Source: Ancylobacter polymorphus (lineage in GTDB: Bacteria; Pseudomonadota; Alphaproteobacteria; Rhizobiales; Xanthobacteraceae). From it: a stretch of DNA of 64,000 nucleotides. The notes under the pieces are model-generated. The model saw only the letters and a list, made by a program, of their open reading frames with translations. It had not been told where the DNA came from and searched no databases. Location: positions 424,275 through 488,274 of the forward strand of contig NZ_JAUSUI010000004.1 in assembly GCF_030813495.1 (NCBI RefSeq), in the 5' to 3' direction. Position numbers and translations under genes: made by a program. Shown here piece after piece: positions 11,167-20,046 of this stretch. Numbering within the stretch: the first letter of the stretch is position 1; each line of letters begins with the position of its first letter.

Positions 11167-11655
11167 TCAGCGCGGGGTTTCGAGATGCGATTCGAGAAAC
11201 CAAAGCGCTTTATCGAGGGAGCGCGAGGCGGCGGTGAAGATGTCGGCAGTGGTCGGGTCGCCGGCGTCATCGGACTCATTGATCGCCTTGCGCACATTGT
11301 TCGCCACCGTGCCGAAACGCTCGGCCAGAGCCGTCAGATGCTCGGGAATGGCATAGATGTCGGTCGGGTAGGCAATCAGCGGAGTGCCGTCCGCGACGGT
11401 TTGCGTGGTTCCCAGCGCCGTGCCGCCAAGCTGCACCACGCGTTCGGCCATGGTGTCGTTGTGGTCGTCCAGCTCGGTGCGGAAGCCGTCGAGCATCTCG
11501 TGGACCGCGATGAACTGCGGGCCCTTCAGGTTCCAGTGCGCCTGCTTGACCGCCAGCGCCAGGTCGATGCCGGCAGCGAGATTGGCGTTGAGCAGGTCGA
11601 TGGCGACCTTCTTGGCATTGGACGGAACGTCATTCGCGGTCTTGTGGTCGGACAT
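11167..11655 (-). CDS. dps: Dps ferritin-like DNA-binding and iron-storage protein
   Basis: 162 residues. Dps oxidises Fe2+ with H2O2 and stores the ferric core in a dodecamer, protecting DNA in stationary phase and under oxidative stress. The intersubunit ferroxidase ligands are visible in [20 protein letters not shown] (His and Asp region) and [18 protein letters not shown] (Asp and Glu). The lysine-containing N-terminus ([15 protein letters not shown]) is the likely DNA-contact tail. A GGAAGAGG purine-rich RBS precedes the ATG. Followed downstream on the same strand by the MarR-type gene after 231 nt. Confidence 0.95.
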   Translation of the reverse strand: MSDHKTANDVPSNAKKVAIDLLNANLAAGIDLALAVKQAHWNLKGPQFIAVHEMLDGFRTELDDHNDTMAERVVQLGGTALGTTQTVADGTPLIAYPTDIYAIPEHLTALAERFGTVANNVRKAINESDDAGDPTTADIFTAASRSLDKALWFLESHLETPR

Positions 11656-11736
11656 GGGAAAACCTCTTCCTGGGACGGCCCGGCAGCGGCACTGCCGGGC
11701 GCCAACAGGGAGTAGATTGGCCGCGCCGAACGGTAT

Positions 11737-12693
11737 TCAAGAGCCCCTGTTGTGAAGAATCCGGCCGATGAAGTTGAGAAGCAACTGGGCGGCGAGGATG
11801 GAGGTGACGCCACCGGGGTCATACTCCCGCGCCACCTCGACGAGGTCGACACCCGCGACGGTGCCGCGTTTGGTCAGTCCGTCCAGCAGTTCCAGCACTT
11901 CGTAATAGGTGAAGCCACCATGGCTCGGCGTGCCGGTGCCGGGCGCGATGGAGGGGTCGAAGCCGTCAATGTCGATGGTGACGTAATAGCGCTTGCCAGC
12001 GGGAATGCGCGCCAGCACCGCTTCCGTGCCGAGCTTGCGGATCTGGCGCACGGACAGGATGTCCGAGCCCATGGCGCGCGCGGCCTCATAGCCCTCACGC
12101 GCGGTGGAGGAGACGTTGCGGATGCCAAGCTGGGTGAGGCCGGTGACATAGGGCTTTTCCGCTGCCCGGCGCAGCGGGTTGCCATGGCCGCGCCGCACGC
12201 CGTGGCGCTCGTCGACGAAGTCGAGATGAGCGTCGAACTGGACGATGTGGATCGGCTCCTGCTCCGAGAAAGCTTCGATGCAGGGAATGTTGATCGAATG
12301 ATCGCCACCGAGCACGACCGGGAGAGCGCCGGCGGCGAGAATCTTGCGCACGGCCAGCTCGATATTGGCGTGGCTGCCCTCGGTGTCGGTGTGGATCATG
12401 TCGGCGTCGCCGATATCGACGATGCGGGTGGTCTCCGCCGCGAGATAGGTGACGTCATCCTCGTGATCGTAAGCACCTGCGTGGCCGAAGGAAAACAGTG
12501 TCGATGCCTCGCGGATGGCGCGTGGGCCCGAGCGGGCGCCCGAGCGCCATTGCGTGCCGAGGTCGAACGGGGCGCCGACGATGGCGACATCGGCGTCGAT
12601 CTTGTCCCAGTCAAGCTGCAGCGGGTATTTGCCGAAGGTGCAGATGCCGACGAAGGGAAGATCGAGCCGGCCGCCCTCATAACCGTGAGCCAT
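11737..12693 (-). CDS. Ureohydrolase (agmatinase/guanidino-acid hydrolase family), last gene of operon
   Basis: 318 residues, arginase superfamily. All binuclear metal motifs are present: LGGDHSINI, QFDAHLDFVD and DIDGFDPSIAPG. Such enzymes hydrolyse a terminal guanidino group to urea plus an amine. Substrate within the family (agmatine, guanidinobutyrate, guanidinopropionate, guanidine, proclavaminate and others) cannot be read from these motifs. Its ATG overlaps the TGA of the upstream ureohydrolase gene (TGATG), so the two are translationally coupled and may form a mixed oligomer or act on successive substrates. Confidence 0.85.
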   Translation of the reverse strand: MAHGYEGGRLDLPFVGICTFGKYPLQLDWDKIDADVAIVGAPFDLGTQWRSGARSGPRAIREASTLFSFGHAGAYDHEDDVTYLAAETTRIVDIGDADMIHTDTEGSHANIELAVRKILAAGALPVVLGGDHSINIPCIEAFSEQEPIHIVQFDAHLDFVDERHGVRRGHGNPLRRAAEKPYVTGLTQLGIRNVSSTAREGYEAARAMGSDILSVRQIRKLGTEAVLARIPAGKRYYVTIDIDGFDPSIAPGTGTPSHGGFTYYEVLELLDGLTKRGTVAGVDLVEVAREYDPGGVTSILAAQLLLNFIGRILHNRGS

Positions 12694-13649
12694 CAGCGCG
12701 CGCCCTTCTTTTCGACCACGCCGGCGAGGACGCAGAGCAGTTCGAACAGGATGGTGGCGCCGGTGAGGGCAGTGAGACCGGAGGGATCGAAGGGCGGCGC
12801 CACCTCGACGAGATCGGCGCCGATGATGTCCAGCCCGTCGAGCAGGCGCACCATCTGCTGCGCTTCGCGGGTGGAGAAGCCGCCGATTTCCGGCGTGCCG
12901 GTGCCCGGTGCCTGCGACGGGTCGATGCCGTCAATATCGAAGGTCACGTAGGTCGGCGCGTCGCCGACAATGGCGCGTGCTTCCGCCATCACATCGGCGA
13001 CGCCACGCTCCATGAACTCCTCGATGAAGATGATGCGCACGCCCATTTCACGGGCGTAGTCATAATTGCCGGCGTCGGAGATGGCCCCGCGCAGGCCGAT
13101 CTGCACGAAGCGCTTGGGGTCGACGAGGCCTTCCTCGATGGCGCGGCGGAACGGCGTGCCGTGGGTGTATTTCGAGCCGTTGAAAAAGGTGTCGTAAGTG
13201 TCGGAATGGGCGTCGAACTGGATGAGCCCGACCGGGCTGTCCTTGGCCAGACCGCGCAGGATCGGCAGGCTGATGAGATGGTCGCCACCGGCGGTCAGCG
13301 GCAGCGCGCCCACTTCCCGCACGCCCTCATAATGGGCGGTGATGATGTCGAGCGAGCGCATCAGGTCGAAGGGATCGATGATGACATCGCCGCAATCGGC
13401 AACGCGGGCGCGGTCATAGGGCGACAGCCCGGTGACATGGTGGACGCGGCGCATCAGGCTCGACTGGTTGCGCAATTCGCGCGGGCCGTGGCGGGTGCCG
13501 GCGCGGTTGGTGGTACCGAGGTCGAACGGCACCCCGATGATGGCGATGTCGACCTGCGAGGGTTCGGCCACCGGCAGGCGCATGAAGGTGGGAAGCCCGG
13601 CGAAGCGGGGAACGGTGCCGGAATCGAGGGGTTCGAAAGCGTTGGTCAC
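12693..13649 (-). CDS. Ureohydrolase, guanidinobutyrase/guanidinopropionase-like
   Basis: 318 residues. The N-terminus PRFAGLPTFMRLPVAEP resembles Pseudomonas GbuA/GpuA, which cleave 4-guanidinobutyrate or 3-guanidinopropionate to urea and an amino acid. Metal ligands are in AGGDHLISL, QFDAHSDTYD and DIDGIDPSQAPGTGTPE. It is a paralogue of the next gene, with which it overlaps by one base. It starts 30 nt after the creatininase-family gene. Substrate is inferred only as 'a guanidino compound'. Confidence 0.87.
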   Translation of the reverse strand: MTNAFEPLDSGTVPRFAGLPTFMRLPVAEPSQVDIAIIGVPFDLGTTNRAGTRHGPRELRNQSSLMRRVHHVTGLSPYDRARVADCGDVIIDPFDLMRSLDIITAHYEGVREVGALPLTAGGDHLISLPILRGLAKDSPVGLIQFDAHSDTYDTFFNGSKYTHGTPFRRAIEEGLVDPKRFVQIGLRGAISDAGNYDYAREMGVRIIFIEEFMERGVADVMAEARAIVGDAPTYVTFDIDGIDPSQAPGTGTPEIGGFSTREAQQMVRLLDGLDIIGADLVEVAPPFDPSGLTALTGATILFELLCVLAGVVEKKGAR

Positions 13650-13679
13650 GGTGGCGGAACCTGATGCGTTCGTTCGGGC

Positions 13680-14456
13680 CTAGAGCCCGAACTCCTTGCG
13701 GACGGCGGCGGCGATGTGGGTGACGTAATCGGCCATCAGCGCCTCGCCCTTGTCCACGGTCGAGCCGGTGGCCACCGCCAGCACGCCGGAGGGCGGCAGG
13801 CCGAAATCGTCCGGAACGGGGAAGCGGTCATAGGGCGGGAAGGTCGCCGGGCCGTCGGACGGTGCCTTGTCCATCTCCACGAGGTCGGGCCGCAGCACCA
13901 GCATCAGCGAGGTTTCCATCAGGCTGGCATGTTCCAGCTCGATGCCGGGGAAGCCGGCGGGAAAGATGCTTTCCAGCGTCGCGCGCTGGGCGAAGTCCCA
14001 ATATTCCAGCCGCATCACGGTGAGATCGGTGATGCCGTCGCGGGCGATCTCACGCCGGGCGAGGTCGAGGCCCTCCACCGAGGGCCAGAGATTTTCGTAA
14101 TGGCCGTTGACCACCACCAGCCGGCGCACGCCCTGGCGGACAAGGTTGCGGATCACGTCCCGCACGACCAGCGCGAAGGTGTGGGCATCGACGCTGAGCG
14201 TGCCGGGGAACTGCTCGCCGCCGCCGGAGCGGGGCATCGACTTGCAGCCATAGGGGACGGTCGGGGCGACAAGGCCGCCGACCTCGCGGGCGATGCGCTC
14301 GCATACGCCGGTGGGCAGCACGACATCGACATTGAGCGGGAGATGCGGGCCGTGCTGCTCGGTGGAGCCGAGCGGCAGGAACACCGGCGCGCCGGCGGCC
14401 ATCTTCGCCGCGAATTCCGGCCAGCTGAGTTCGTCGAGACGTACGCTGTCGACCAT
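13680..14456 (-). CDS. Creatininase-family amidohydrolase
   Basis: 258 residues from the ATG with AGGGGGA just upstream; a longer frame (to 14510) is unlikely. Metal-binding motifs of the creatininase/MftE fold are LGSTEQHGPHLPLNVD, VVVNGHYEN and LEHASLMETSLML, and SGGGEQFPGTLSVD is also conserved. Members hydrolyse cyclic or linear amides: creatinine to creatine, formamidopyrimidines, or a mycofactocin precursor peptide. Lying between two SDR genes and two ureohydrolase genes, it probably opens a ring or cleaves an amide to expose a guanidino group. True creatininase activity is not proven. Confidence 0.82.
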   Translation of the reverse strand: MVDSVRLDELSWPEFAAKMAAGAPVFLPLGSTEQHGPHLPLNVDVVLPTGVCERIAREVGGLVAPTVPYGCKSMPRSGGGEQFPGTLSVDAHTFALVVRDVIRNLVRQGVRRLVVVNGHYENLWPSVEGLDLARREIARDGITDLTVMRLEYWDFAQRATLESIFPAGFPGIELEHASLMETSLMLVLRPDLVEMDKAPSDGPATFPPYDRFPVPDDFGLPPSGVLAVATGSTVDKGEALMADYVTHIAAAVRKEFGL

Positions 14457-14487
14457 GCGGTCCCCCTGAGTGTGATGGCGTGCCCGC

Positions 14488-15228
14488 TCAGTGCATCGCC
14501 GCGCCGCCATCGACGCTGATGCACTGGCCGGTGATGAAGGTGGTGGTGCGGCTCGCCAGGAAGAGAACGGCCTGCGCGACCTCTTCCGGCCGGCCGACGC
14601 GGCCGGACGGGTTGCCAGTTTCCAGCCGCTTCAGTTCCTCGCTGAGATTGGCGAAGCCGAGCAGCGGCGTGTCGACAGGCCCGGGCGCGATGGCGTTGAC
14701 GAGAATGTCCGGCCCGAGTTCCCGCGCCCAGGAGCGGGTGAGGGTGAGTACCGCGCCCTTGGTGCCGGCATAGCCGGAGAAGCCGGCGCGGCCGAGATAG
14801 GCGAGTTCCGACGCGATGTTGATGATGCGCCCGCGCACCGGCCCCTCGCCGCTGAAGCGGGACAGCGCCTCGCGCGCCATCAATATGGGGCCGCGCATGT
14901 TTACCGCTGCCATGCGCTCGAAGGCGGCGATGTCGAAATGCGCCAGAGGCGTCTCAACGCATATGCCGGCGCAGTTGACGATGACGTCGAGGCCGCGCAT
15001 TTCCCGGACCGCCGCCTCCATGCCGCCGATGACCGAAGCTTCGTCGGCCACATTGACGAGGATGGTCGGCCAGTGCGTCTCGTCCGGCGGAGGGTGCAGG
15101 TCGAAGCCTATGACCTTTGCCCCGGCGGCGCTGAGCGCATCGGCACAGGCGCGGCCGATGCCACTCGCCGCGCCTGTGATGATGACCCGCACATCCCGGT
15201 GCGGCTGCTGCTTGTGAGGGGCTACCAT
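14488..15228 (-). CDS. SDR family oxidoreductase
   Basis: 246-residue classical short-chain dehydrogenase. The cofactor loop is ITGAASGIGRACADAL, with NCAG at the centre. The catalytic Ser-Tyr-Lys set is in NIASELAYLGRAGFSGYAGTKGA. FDLHPPP, with Asp after beta-2, points to NAD(H). The C-terminal GQCISVDGGAAMH matches the family end. Its start overlaps the end of the upstream SDR gene by 7 nt. Presumably oxidises an alcohol intermediate of the operon's substrate; the substrate is unknown. Confidence 0.85.
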   Translation of the reverse strand: MVAPHKQQPHRDVRVIITGAASGIGRACADALSAAGAKVIGFDLHPPPDETHWPTILVNVADEASVIGGMEAAVREMRGLDVIVNCAGICVETPLAHFDIAAFERMAAVNMRGPILMAREALSRFSGEGPVRGRIINIASELAYLGRAGFSGYAGTKGAVLTLTRSWARELGPDILVNAIAPGPVDTPLLGFANLSEELKRLETGNPSGRVGRPEEVAQAVLFLASRTTTFITGQCISVDGGAAMH

Positions 15229-15980
15229 GGAAATTCTCCTCGATCGACGCCCAGACTCTGGCCGGTAATGTTGGCCGCCAGGTCCGAGGCGAGGAAGAGA
15301 TATGTACCCGCCACATCTTCCGGGTCCATGAAGCCCGGCAAAATCTGCGCGGCGACGATTTCCTCCAGCAGCATTTCGGGTGCGAGGCCGGTGCGCGCGG
15401 CCATGGCGTGGAGCGAGCGCAGCGAGGCTTCCGTGCGCACCCAGCCGGGGCAGACGGCATTGACGGTAATGCCGCGCGGCCCGAGTTCCTTGGCCCAGGT
15501 CTTGGTGAGACCGATCACCGCGTGCTTGGACGCGACATAGGCCCCGAACAGCGATTCGGCGCCGCGCGACCAGATGGAGGCGGTGTTGATGATGCGCCCG
15601 CCATGGGCGAGGCGGGGCAGCAAAGCGCGGGTGACGAGAAACGTGCCGACGACGTTGATTTCCACCACACGGCGGAACACCGCTTCGTTGTCGGTGCTCA
15701 TATCGTCCAGCGGGGTGACCCGCTCCAGCCCGGCATTGTTCACCAGCACGTCGAGATGGGGGATCGCTTCCGCCACCGCTGCCATCTGTTCCGCCGAGGC
15801 GATGTCGGCGCGGTGGCCGCGCGCGCCGAGCCGTTCGGCGGCCTCATGGATCGCCTCGTCATCGGCCAGCATATGCAGTTCCGCTCCCGCTGCAGCGAAC
15901 GCGCGGGCGATGCCGAGGCCGATGCCGCGGCTGGCACCGGTGACCAGCACGCTGCGGCCGGAAATGCCGTCGAGGCTCAT
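15222..15980 (-). CDS. SDR family oxidoreductase, first gene of operon
   Basis: 252 residues from the chosen ATG, which lies just before the Rossmann strand. An ATG 60 nt upstream (16040) is also in frame and cannot be excluded. Motifs are VTGASRGIGLGIARAF (cofactor loop), VNNAG, and NTASIWSRGAESLFGAYVASKHA with the Ser/Tyr/Lys active site. The end GQSLGVDRGEFPW departs from the common VDGG. Distinct in sequence from the following SDR, so the two likely catalyse separate steps. Transcribed divergently from the LysR gene, whose probable operator lies in between. Confidence 0.83.
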   Translation of the reverse strand: MSLDGISGRSVLVTGASRGIGLGIARAFAAAGAELHMLADDEAIHEAAERLGARGHRADIASAEQMAAVAEAIPHLDVLVNNAGLERVTPLDDMSTDNEAVFRRVVEINVVGTFLVTRALLPRLAHGGRIINTASIWSRGAESLFGAYVASKHAVIGLTKTWAKELGPRGITVNAVCPGWVRTEASLRSLHAMAARTGLAPEMLLEEIVAAQILPGFMDPEDVAGTYLFLASDLAANITGQSLGVDRGEFPW

Positions 15981-16085
15981 GGGCGGGACCGGGTGAGGCG
16001 AGGGAAGACGGGCACGGTGGGCTCCCTTTGGCCCCGCCATGCTGGCGCATCTTCACATCAAGAGAAATCGGAATTAATGGAAAGA

Positions 16086-16107
16086 TACATCGGCAAAGCT
16101 CGATGTA
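16086..16107. promoter_or_regulatory. Dyad in the LysR/SDR divergent region (candidate LysR-type operator)
   Basis: TACATCG-GCAAAGCT-CGATGTA is a perfect 7-bp inverted repeat with an 8-bp centre. It sits 12 bp before the LysR-type start codon and about 105 bp before the SDR start. LysR-type regulators bind interrupted dyads in exactly this kind of divergent spacer. Confidence 0.55.
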
Positions 16108-16119
16108 AGTGGAGAGCGG

Positions 16120-17031
16120 ATGCGCCGTCTCGACAATATCGACCTGCGGCTGCTGCGCGTCTTCGTCACGCTGGCGGAGGAGGGCGGCTTTCAGGATGCG
16201 CAGATCGCGCTCAACCTGTCGCAGTCCACGCTCTCCACCCATCTCGCGGCACTGGAGCGCAAGCTGGGTGGGCAGCTCTGCGAGCGCGGGCGTGCCGGCT
16301 TCCGGCTGACGCCGTTGGGCGAATCGACCCTCTCCGCCGCCAAGCGGCTGTTCGAGGACATCGACGCCTTTCACGGCCGCATCGGCCAGGACCAGCGCCG
16401 GCTAGTGGGGCGGCTGCGGATCGGCATCGTCGATGGCGTGGTGACCAACCCGCAGCTCGGGTTGCAGACGGCTTTGTCGCGCTACATGGCCTATGCGTCG
16501 GAGGTGTTCGTCGATCTCGAACTCGGCACGCCGCTGGTGCTGGAGCGGGCGCTGATGGACGGGGCGCGCGACCTCGTGGTCGGACCCTTCTCGCAGAAGG
16601 TGCCGGGCCTCACCTATGTGCCGCTCCATCGCGAGGCGCAGGCGCTCTATTGCGGGCGCGGCCATGGGCTGTTCGCGGTGGCCGGCAGCGATATCACCCA
16701 TGCCCGCATCGAGGAGGCGCTGTTCTCGGTGCGGCGCTATCGTCACCTCGACGACCTCTATCGGGTCAACCATCCGCGCGCGAGCGGCGCCATCGTGCAG
16801 ATGGAGGCGCAGGTGATGATGATCCTCTCCGGCCGCTTCATCGGCTATCTCCCGCGCCATATCGGCGAGGACTGGGTGGCGCGGGGAGAGATGCGCGTGC
16901 TGCGGCCCGAGGCCTATGGCTTCGAGACCACCCATTTCGCCGCCACGCGGCGGCTCAAGGGCGAGCAGCCGCTGGTCGATGCCTTCGTGCGCGAATTGAA
17001 GGCGCAGGCGGGCGGCGGCGCAGCCGGCTAG
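16120..17031 (+). CDS. LysR-type transcriptional regulator of the divergent operon
   Basis: 303 residues. The N-terminal winged helix-turn-helix (about 7-66) includes LRLLRVFVTLAEEGGFQDAQ and LSQSTLSTHLAALERKLG. A periplasmic-binding-protein-like effector domain follows from about 95. The ATG is preceded by GGAGAGCGG. It is divergent from the SDR-SDR-creatininase-ureohydrolase operon and most likely activates it in response to a substrate or intermediate. The stop overlaps tail-to-tail by 2 nt with the convergent kinase-like gene. The effector is unknown. Confidence 0.9.
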   Translation: MRRLDNIDLRLLRVFVTLAEEGGFQDAQIALNLSQSTLSTHLAALERKLGGQLCERGRAGFRLTPLGESTLSAAKRLFEDIDAFHGRIGQDQRRLVGRLRIGIVDGVVTNPQLGLQTALSRYMAYASEVFVDLELGTPLVLERALMDGARDLVVGPFSQKVPGLTYVPLHREAQALYCGRGHGLFAVAGSDITHARIEEALFSVRRYRHLDDLYRVNHPRASGAIVQMEAQVMMILSGRFIGYLPRHIGEDWVARGEMRVLRPEAYGFETTHFAATRRLKGEQPLVDAFVRELKAQAGGGAAG

Positions 17032-18101
17032 ATACCGCCGCGCACGCGGTCGCTGAGGTTGCGGCGCTCGCGGACGATGACGGCCAGCGCCTCATCCTCC
17101 TTCGGCCCGCGCGGCAGCTGGGAGAGCTGATCGAGCTGGTTGAGCGCGACGAGGCGCAGCAGGTCGTCGCGGACCATACCGGAGGCGTCGCGGGGGAGGG
17201 CCGGCACGAGCTGGAAATGCTCGGGCGGCAGCAGGTCGGGCAGGCGGGCGGCGAGATGCGTGCGCAGCCCCTCCTCGGTCACGCCCTCCGCCTCGACGAA
17301 GGCGTAAAGGCCGAAGGAATGGCCGGCGGTGGGAAAGTCGCAGATATGCACCTGGCGCACGCCCGCGACCTCGCCCAGCGCGTTCGCGATGCGCGGGCCC
17401 TGCTCCATGGCGCGCGGGCCGCGCCCTTCGGTGTCGTGATAGTTCAGCAGGCGGCGGGTGACGAAATTGTAGATTTTCTTGCCGGTCTTCATCCACACGC
17501 GGGTGAACAGGCTCTTGCGGGCGAGGATTTTCTTCTCGCGCGCGGTCAGCGCCTCCGGGCAGTAGCTGCGTTTCTGCTTGAGGAAGTGGCGGATATCCTC
17601 ATAGGCGGCGACGCGGAACGCCTTGCTGCGCCGGGAGAACACCATGGCGAGCTGGAAATCCATCAGCACCGCGCGCCCGTCGGCGGCGTAGAGCCAGTTC
17701 TGCGGCTTGGCCAGGTCGTTATGGGCGATGTTGCGCCGGTGTACCTCGCGCAGGCCCTTGCGGGCGGAGGCGAAGAAGGCGCGGTCGCCGCGCGGCCGGG
17801 CGATCTGCAACGGGATGCCGTCGACGAAACCGCGGACCAGATAACCCTCTTCCAGCGCATAGACCGGCACGGTGTGGCCGCTGCCTTCGGCACGCATCAG
17901 CGCGCGTGCCTCGCGGGCGGCAAAGTGGCGGGCGAGCGGTTTCACCCACCATTTCACCTCGGCGTAATTGCGCCGCACCGCCGGGTAGACCGTGCCGGCG
18001 GCATCGCGCCAGAAGCCACGCTCGATGGTGGAGAAGGTGTCGCGCTTGAGCACGGTGTCGAGCTCGAACACGCCGCCCTTGGCGGGGACCGTGAGGCTCA
18101 C
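17028..18101 (-). CDS. Kinase-like protein fused to an ANL-type (AMP-binding_C-like) domain
   Basis: 357 residues, GTG start overlapping the trmFO stop (GTGA). The N-terminal about 190 residues look like a small protein-kinase/RIO/KdkA-type fold: catalytic loop [12 protein letters not shown] (H127, D129, N135) and metal motif LMDFQLA (D148, with Q in place of the G of DFG). Residues about 225-320 resemble the mobile C-terminal subdomain of acyl-CoA synthetases: [35 protein letters not shown] and [15 protein letters not shown]. The usual catalytic lysine of the SGK motif is Met309. No N-terminal adenylation domain is present. Substrate and role are unknown; possibilities are protein phosphorylation or lipid/sugar phosphorylation regulated by the ANL-like domain. 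Confidence 0.65.
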   Translation of the reverse strand: MSLTVPAKGGVFELDTVLKRDTFSTIERGFWRDAAGTVYPAVRRNYAEVKWWVKPLARHFAAREARALMRAEGSGHTVPVYALEEGYLVRGFVDGIPLQIARPRGDRAFFASARKGLREVHRRNIAHNDLAKPQNWLYAADGRAVLMDFQLAMVFSRRSKAFRVAAYEDIRHFLKQKRSYCPEALTAREKKILARKSLFTRVWMKTGKKIYNFVTRRLLNYHDTEGRGPRAMEQGPRIANALGEVAGVRQVHICDFPTAGHSFGLYAFVEAEGVTEEGLRTHLAARLPDLLPPEHFQLVPALPRDASGMVRDDLLRLVALNQLDQLSQLPRGPKEDEALAVIVRERRNLSDRVRGGI

Positions 18102-19531
18102 GCGGCGGCCTCGTTCGGCTCATCCGCGTGGGCCTTGGCCCAGGCGTCCATATCGGCGAGGGCGCGGGCGGCGAGCACCTGCTTCTTGGCCACCGTCTTC
18201 TGCGTGCCGCGCAGGCGGTTGCCCTCGGCGTCGCGGGTCGGGTTGGCGTCGAGCGGCGGGAACAGGCCGAAATTGACGTTCATCGGCTGGAAGGAACGGG
18301 GGCCCGCTTCCAAGCTCTCGATATGGCCGCCGGTGATGTGGTTGAGGAGGGCGCCATGGGCTGTGGTCGGCGGCGGCAAGACGGGGGCCTGCCCGCGCTG
18401 CTCGGCGCTGGCGAACAGGCCGGCCATCAGCCCCATGGCGGCACTTTCCACATAGCCCTCGCAGCCGGTGATCTGGCCGGCGAAGCGCAGGCGCGGCTCG
18501 GCCTTCAGCCGCAGCGTGGCGTCGAGGACGCGCGGCGAATTGAGATAGGTGTTGCGGTGAAGCCCGCCGAGCCGGGCGAACTCCGCCTTCTCCAGCCCCG
18601 GAATCATGCGGAACAGACGGGTCTGCTCGCCGTGGCGGGTCTTGGTCTGGAAGCCGACCATATTATAGAGCGTGCCCAGCGCGTTATCCTGCCGCAGCTG
18701 AACCACCGCATAGGGCTTCACCGTCGGATTGTGTGCGTTGGTCAGCCCCATCGGCTTCATCGGGCCGTGGCGCAGCGTTTCCGGCCCGCGTGCGGCCATC
18801 ACCTCGATCGGCAGGCAGCCATCGAAATAGGGTGTGTTGGCCTCGAACTCGCGGAAGGGCACGGTGTCGGAGGCGACCAGAGCGGCGACGAAGGCCTCAT
18901 ACTGCTCCTTGTCCATGGGGCAGTTGATGTAGTCGGCGCCGCTGCCGCCGGGGCCTGCCTTGTCGTAGCGCGACTGGAACCAGCAGACGCTCATGTCTAT
19001 GGAATCAAAGTGAATTATCGGCGCGATCGCGTCGAAGAAGGCGAGCGCCTGCTCGTCGGCGCGGGCGCGGATGGCGTCGGCGAGGGCCGGTGAGGTGAGG
19101 GGGCCCGTGGCGATGATGACGCTGTCCCACGCCTCCGGCGGCAGGCCGGCAACCTCGCCGCGCTCCACCGTGATCAGCGGATGGGCGGCAATGGCGGCGG
19201 TGACGGCCTCGGCAAAGCCCTCGCGATCCACCGCCAGCGCGCCACCGGCGGGGATCTGGTGACGATCGGCGCAGCCCATGATGAGCGAGCTGAGGCGGCG
19301 CATCTCGGCATGCAGCACGCCGACGGCATTGTTGGAAGAATCGTCTGATCTGAAGGAGTTAGAGCAGACGAGCTCGGCCAGGCTGTCGGTCTTGTGGGCA
19401 TCCGTCCCGCGCGTCGGGCGCATTTCGTGCAGCACCACCGGGCTGCCGCGACGGGCGAGCTGCCAGGCGGCTTCGCAGCCGGCGAGGCCGCCGCCGACAA
19501 TGTGAACCGGGCGCTTTTCGGTGATGCTCAT
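18098..19531 (-). CDS. trmFO: tRNA m5U54 methyltransferase, folate/FAD-dependent (TrmFO)
   Basis: 477 residues. It uses methylenetetrahydrofolate and FADH2 to make 5-methyluridine at position 54 of tRNA. The FAD-binding N-terminus is [21 protein letters not shown]. Family-specific blocks are [32 protein letters not shown]-like [11 protein letters not shown] and [16 protein letters not shown]. Full length for the family. The downstream kinase-like gene overlaps by 4 nt. TrmFO replaces the SAM-dependent TrmA in many alphaproteobacteria. Confidence 0.97.
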   Translation of the reverse strand: MSITEKRPVHIVGGGLAGCEAAWQLARRGSPVVLHEMRPTRGTDAHKTDSLAELVCSNSFRSDDSSNNAVGVLHAEMRRLSSLIMGCADRHQIPAGGALAVDREGFAEAVTAAIAAHPLITVERGEVAGLPPEAWDSVIIATGPLTSPALADAIRARADEQALAFFDAIAPIIHFDSIDMSVCWFQSRYDKAGPGGSGADYINCPMDKEQYEAFVAALVASDTVPFREFEANTPYFDGCLPIEVMAARGPETLRHGPMKPMGLTNAHNPTVKPYAVVQLRQDNALGTLYNMVGFQTKTRHGEQTRLFRMIPGLEKAEFARLGGLHRNTYLNSPRVLDATLRLKAEPRLRFAGQITGCEGYVESAAMGLMAGLFASAEQRGQAPVLPPPTTAHGALLNHITGGHIESLEAGPRSFQPMNVNFGLFPPLDANPTRDAEGNRLRGTQKTVAKKQVLAARALADMDAWAKAHADEPNEAAA

Positions 19532-19581
19532 ATCCTGCCGCTGCTCAACACATCCGCGCGCGGCTTAGCACGGAACGGGGG

Positions 19582-19616
19582 CAAAAAAGAACGGCCCCGG
19601 AAAATTCCGGGGCCGT
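19582..19616 (-). terminator. Intrinsic terminator of the DUF1127 gene
   Basis: On the minus strand, ACGGCCCCGGAA-TT-TTCCGGGGCCGT (12-bp stem) is followed by TCTTTTTTGC. It lies 67 nt after the DUF1127 stop and before trmFO, so it isolates the small gene. Confidence 0.88.
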
Positions 19617-19682
19617 ACGATCAGTGCAGTGAGGTGGACGATGTGTCCAGTTCAGACGTCCGCGTCCGGCCTCAAGGCCGCA

Positions 19683-19844
19683 TCACGCCGCAGCGGCGGC
19701 GCGACGGGCAACGCTGGTGATTTCGCCACGCGACACGTTGATGTCGGCGAGGGTGCGGTCGTCGAGCTGGGAGAGCTCAACGAGAGTGCGGCGATACGCC
19801 TGGTAGCGGCGGATCTGCTTGGCAACGAGGCCCCAAAGCAGCAT
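19683..19844 (-). CDS. Small DUF1127 (YjiS-like) protein
   Basis: 53 residues: starts MLLWGLVAKQIRRYQAYRR, continues TLVELSQLDDRTLADINVSR, and ends GEITSVARRAAAAA. The core L-x-x-L-D-D-R-x-L-x-D-I-x-(V/I)-x-R is the DUF1127 signature. The start was chosen because GGAG lies 6 nt upstream; an in-frame ATG four codons earlier lacks an RBS. DUF1127 proteins are basic, often 45-75 residues, abundant in Rhizobiales. In Agrobacterium some affect phosphate, carbon or RNA turnover phenotypes. Monocistronic, with its own terminator. Function here is unknown. Confidence 0.85.
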   Translation of the reverse strand: MLLWGLVAKQIRRYQAYRRTLVELSQLDDRTLADINVSRGEITSVARRAAAAA

Positions 19845-20046
19845 GTCAGTCTCCATCGGTTGTAGTTACCGGATCGCGGCCTCCGGGCATCCCCGGCAGC
19901 TGCACGTCCGTTAATCATTCCGATGCCTAGATATTCGACATCCTGCTTGTTTGGTAGGAAATATACCGCATCCCAGCCCTGCGGGGCGCGCATGCCACGC
20001 TCACAATTCATTCACGATCCGCAAGGTTGGCGAAACCTTGGTGTGA

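Noticed and set aside
15408..18455. A 1,015-codon open frame on the plus strand
   Set aside because: It runs antisense to the SDR, kinase-like and trmFO genes and in another frame through the LysR gene; composition is Arg/Gly/Ala/His-rich as expected from GC-rich shadow frames.
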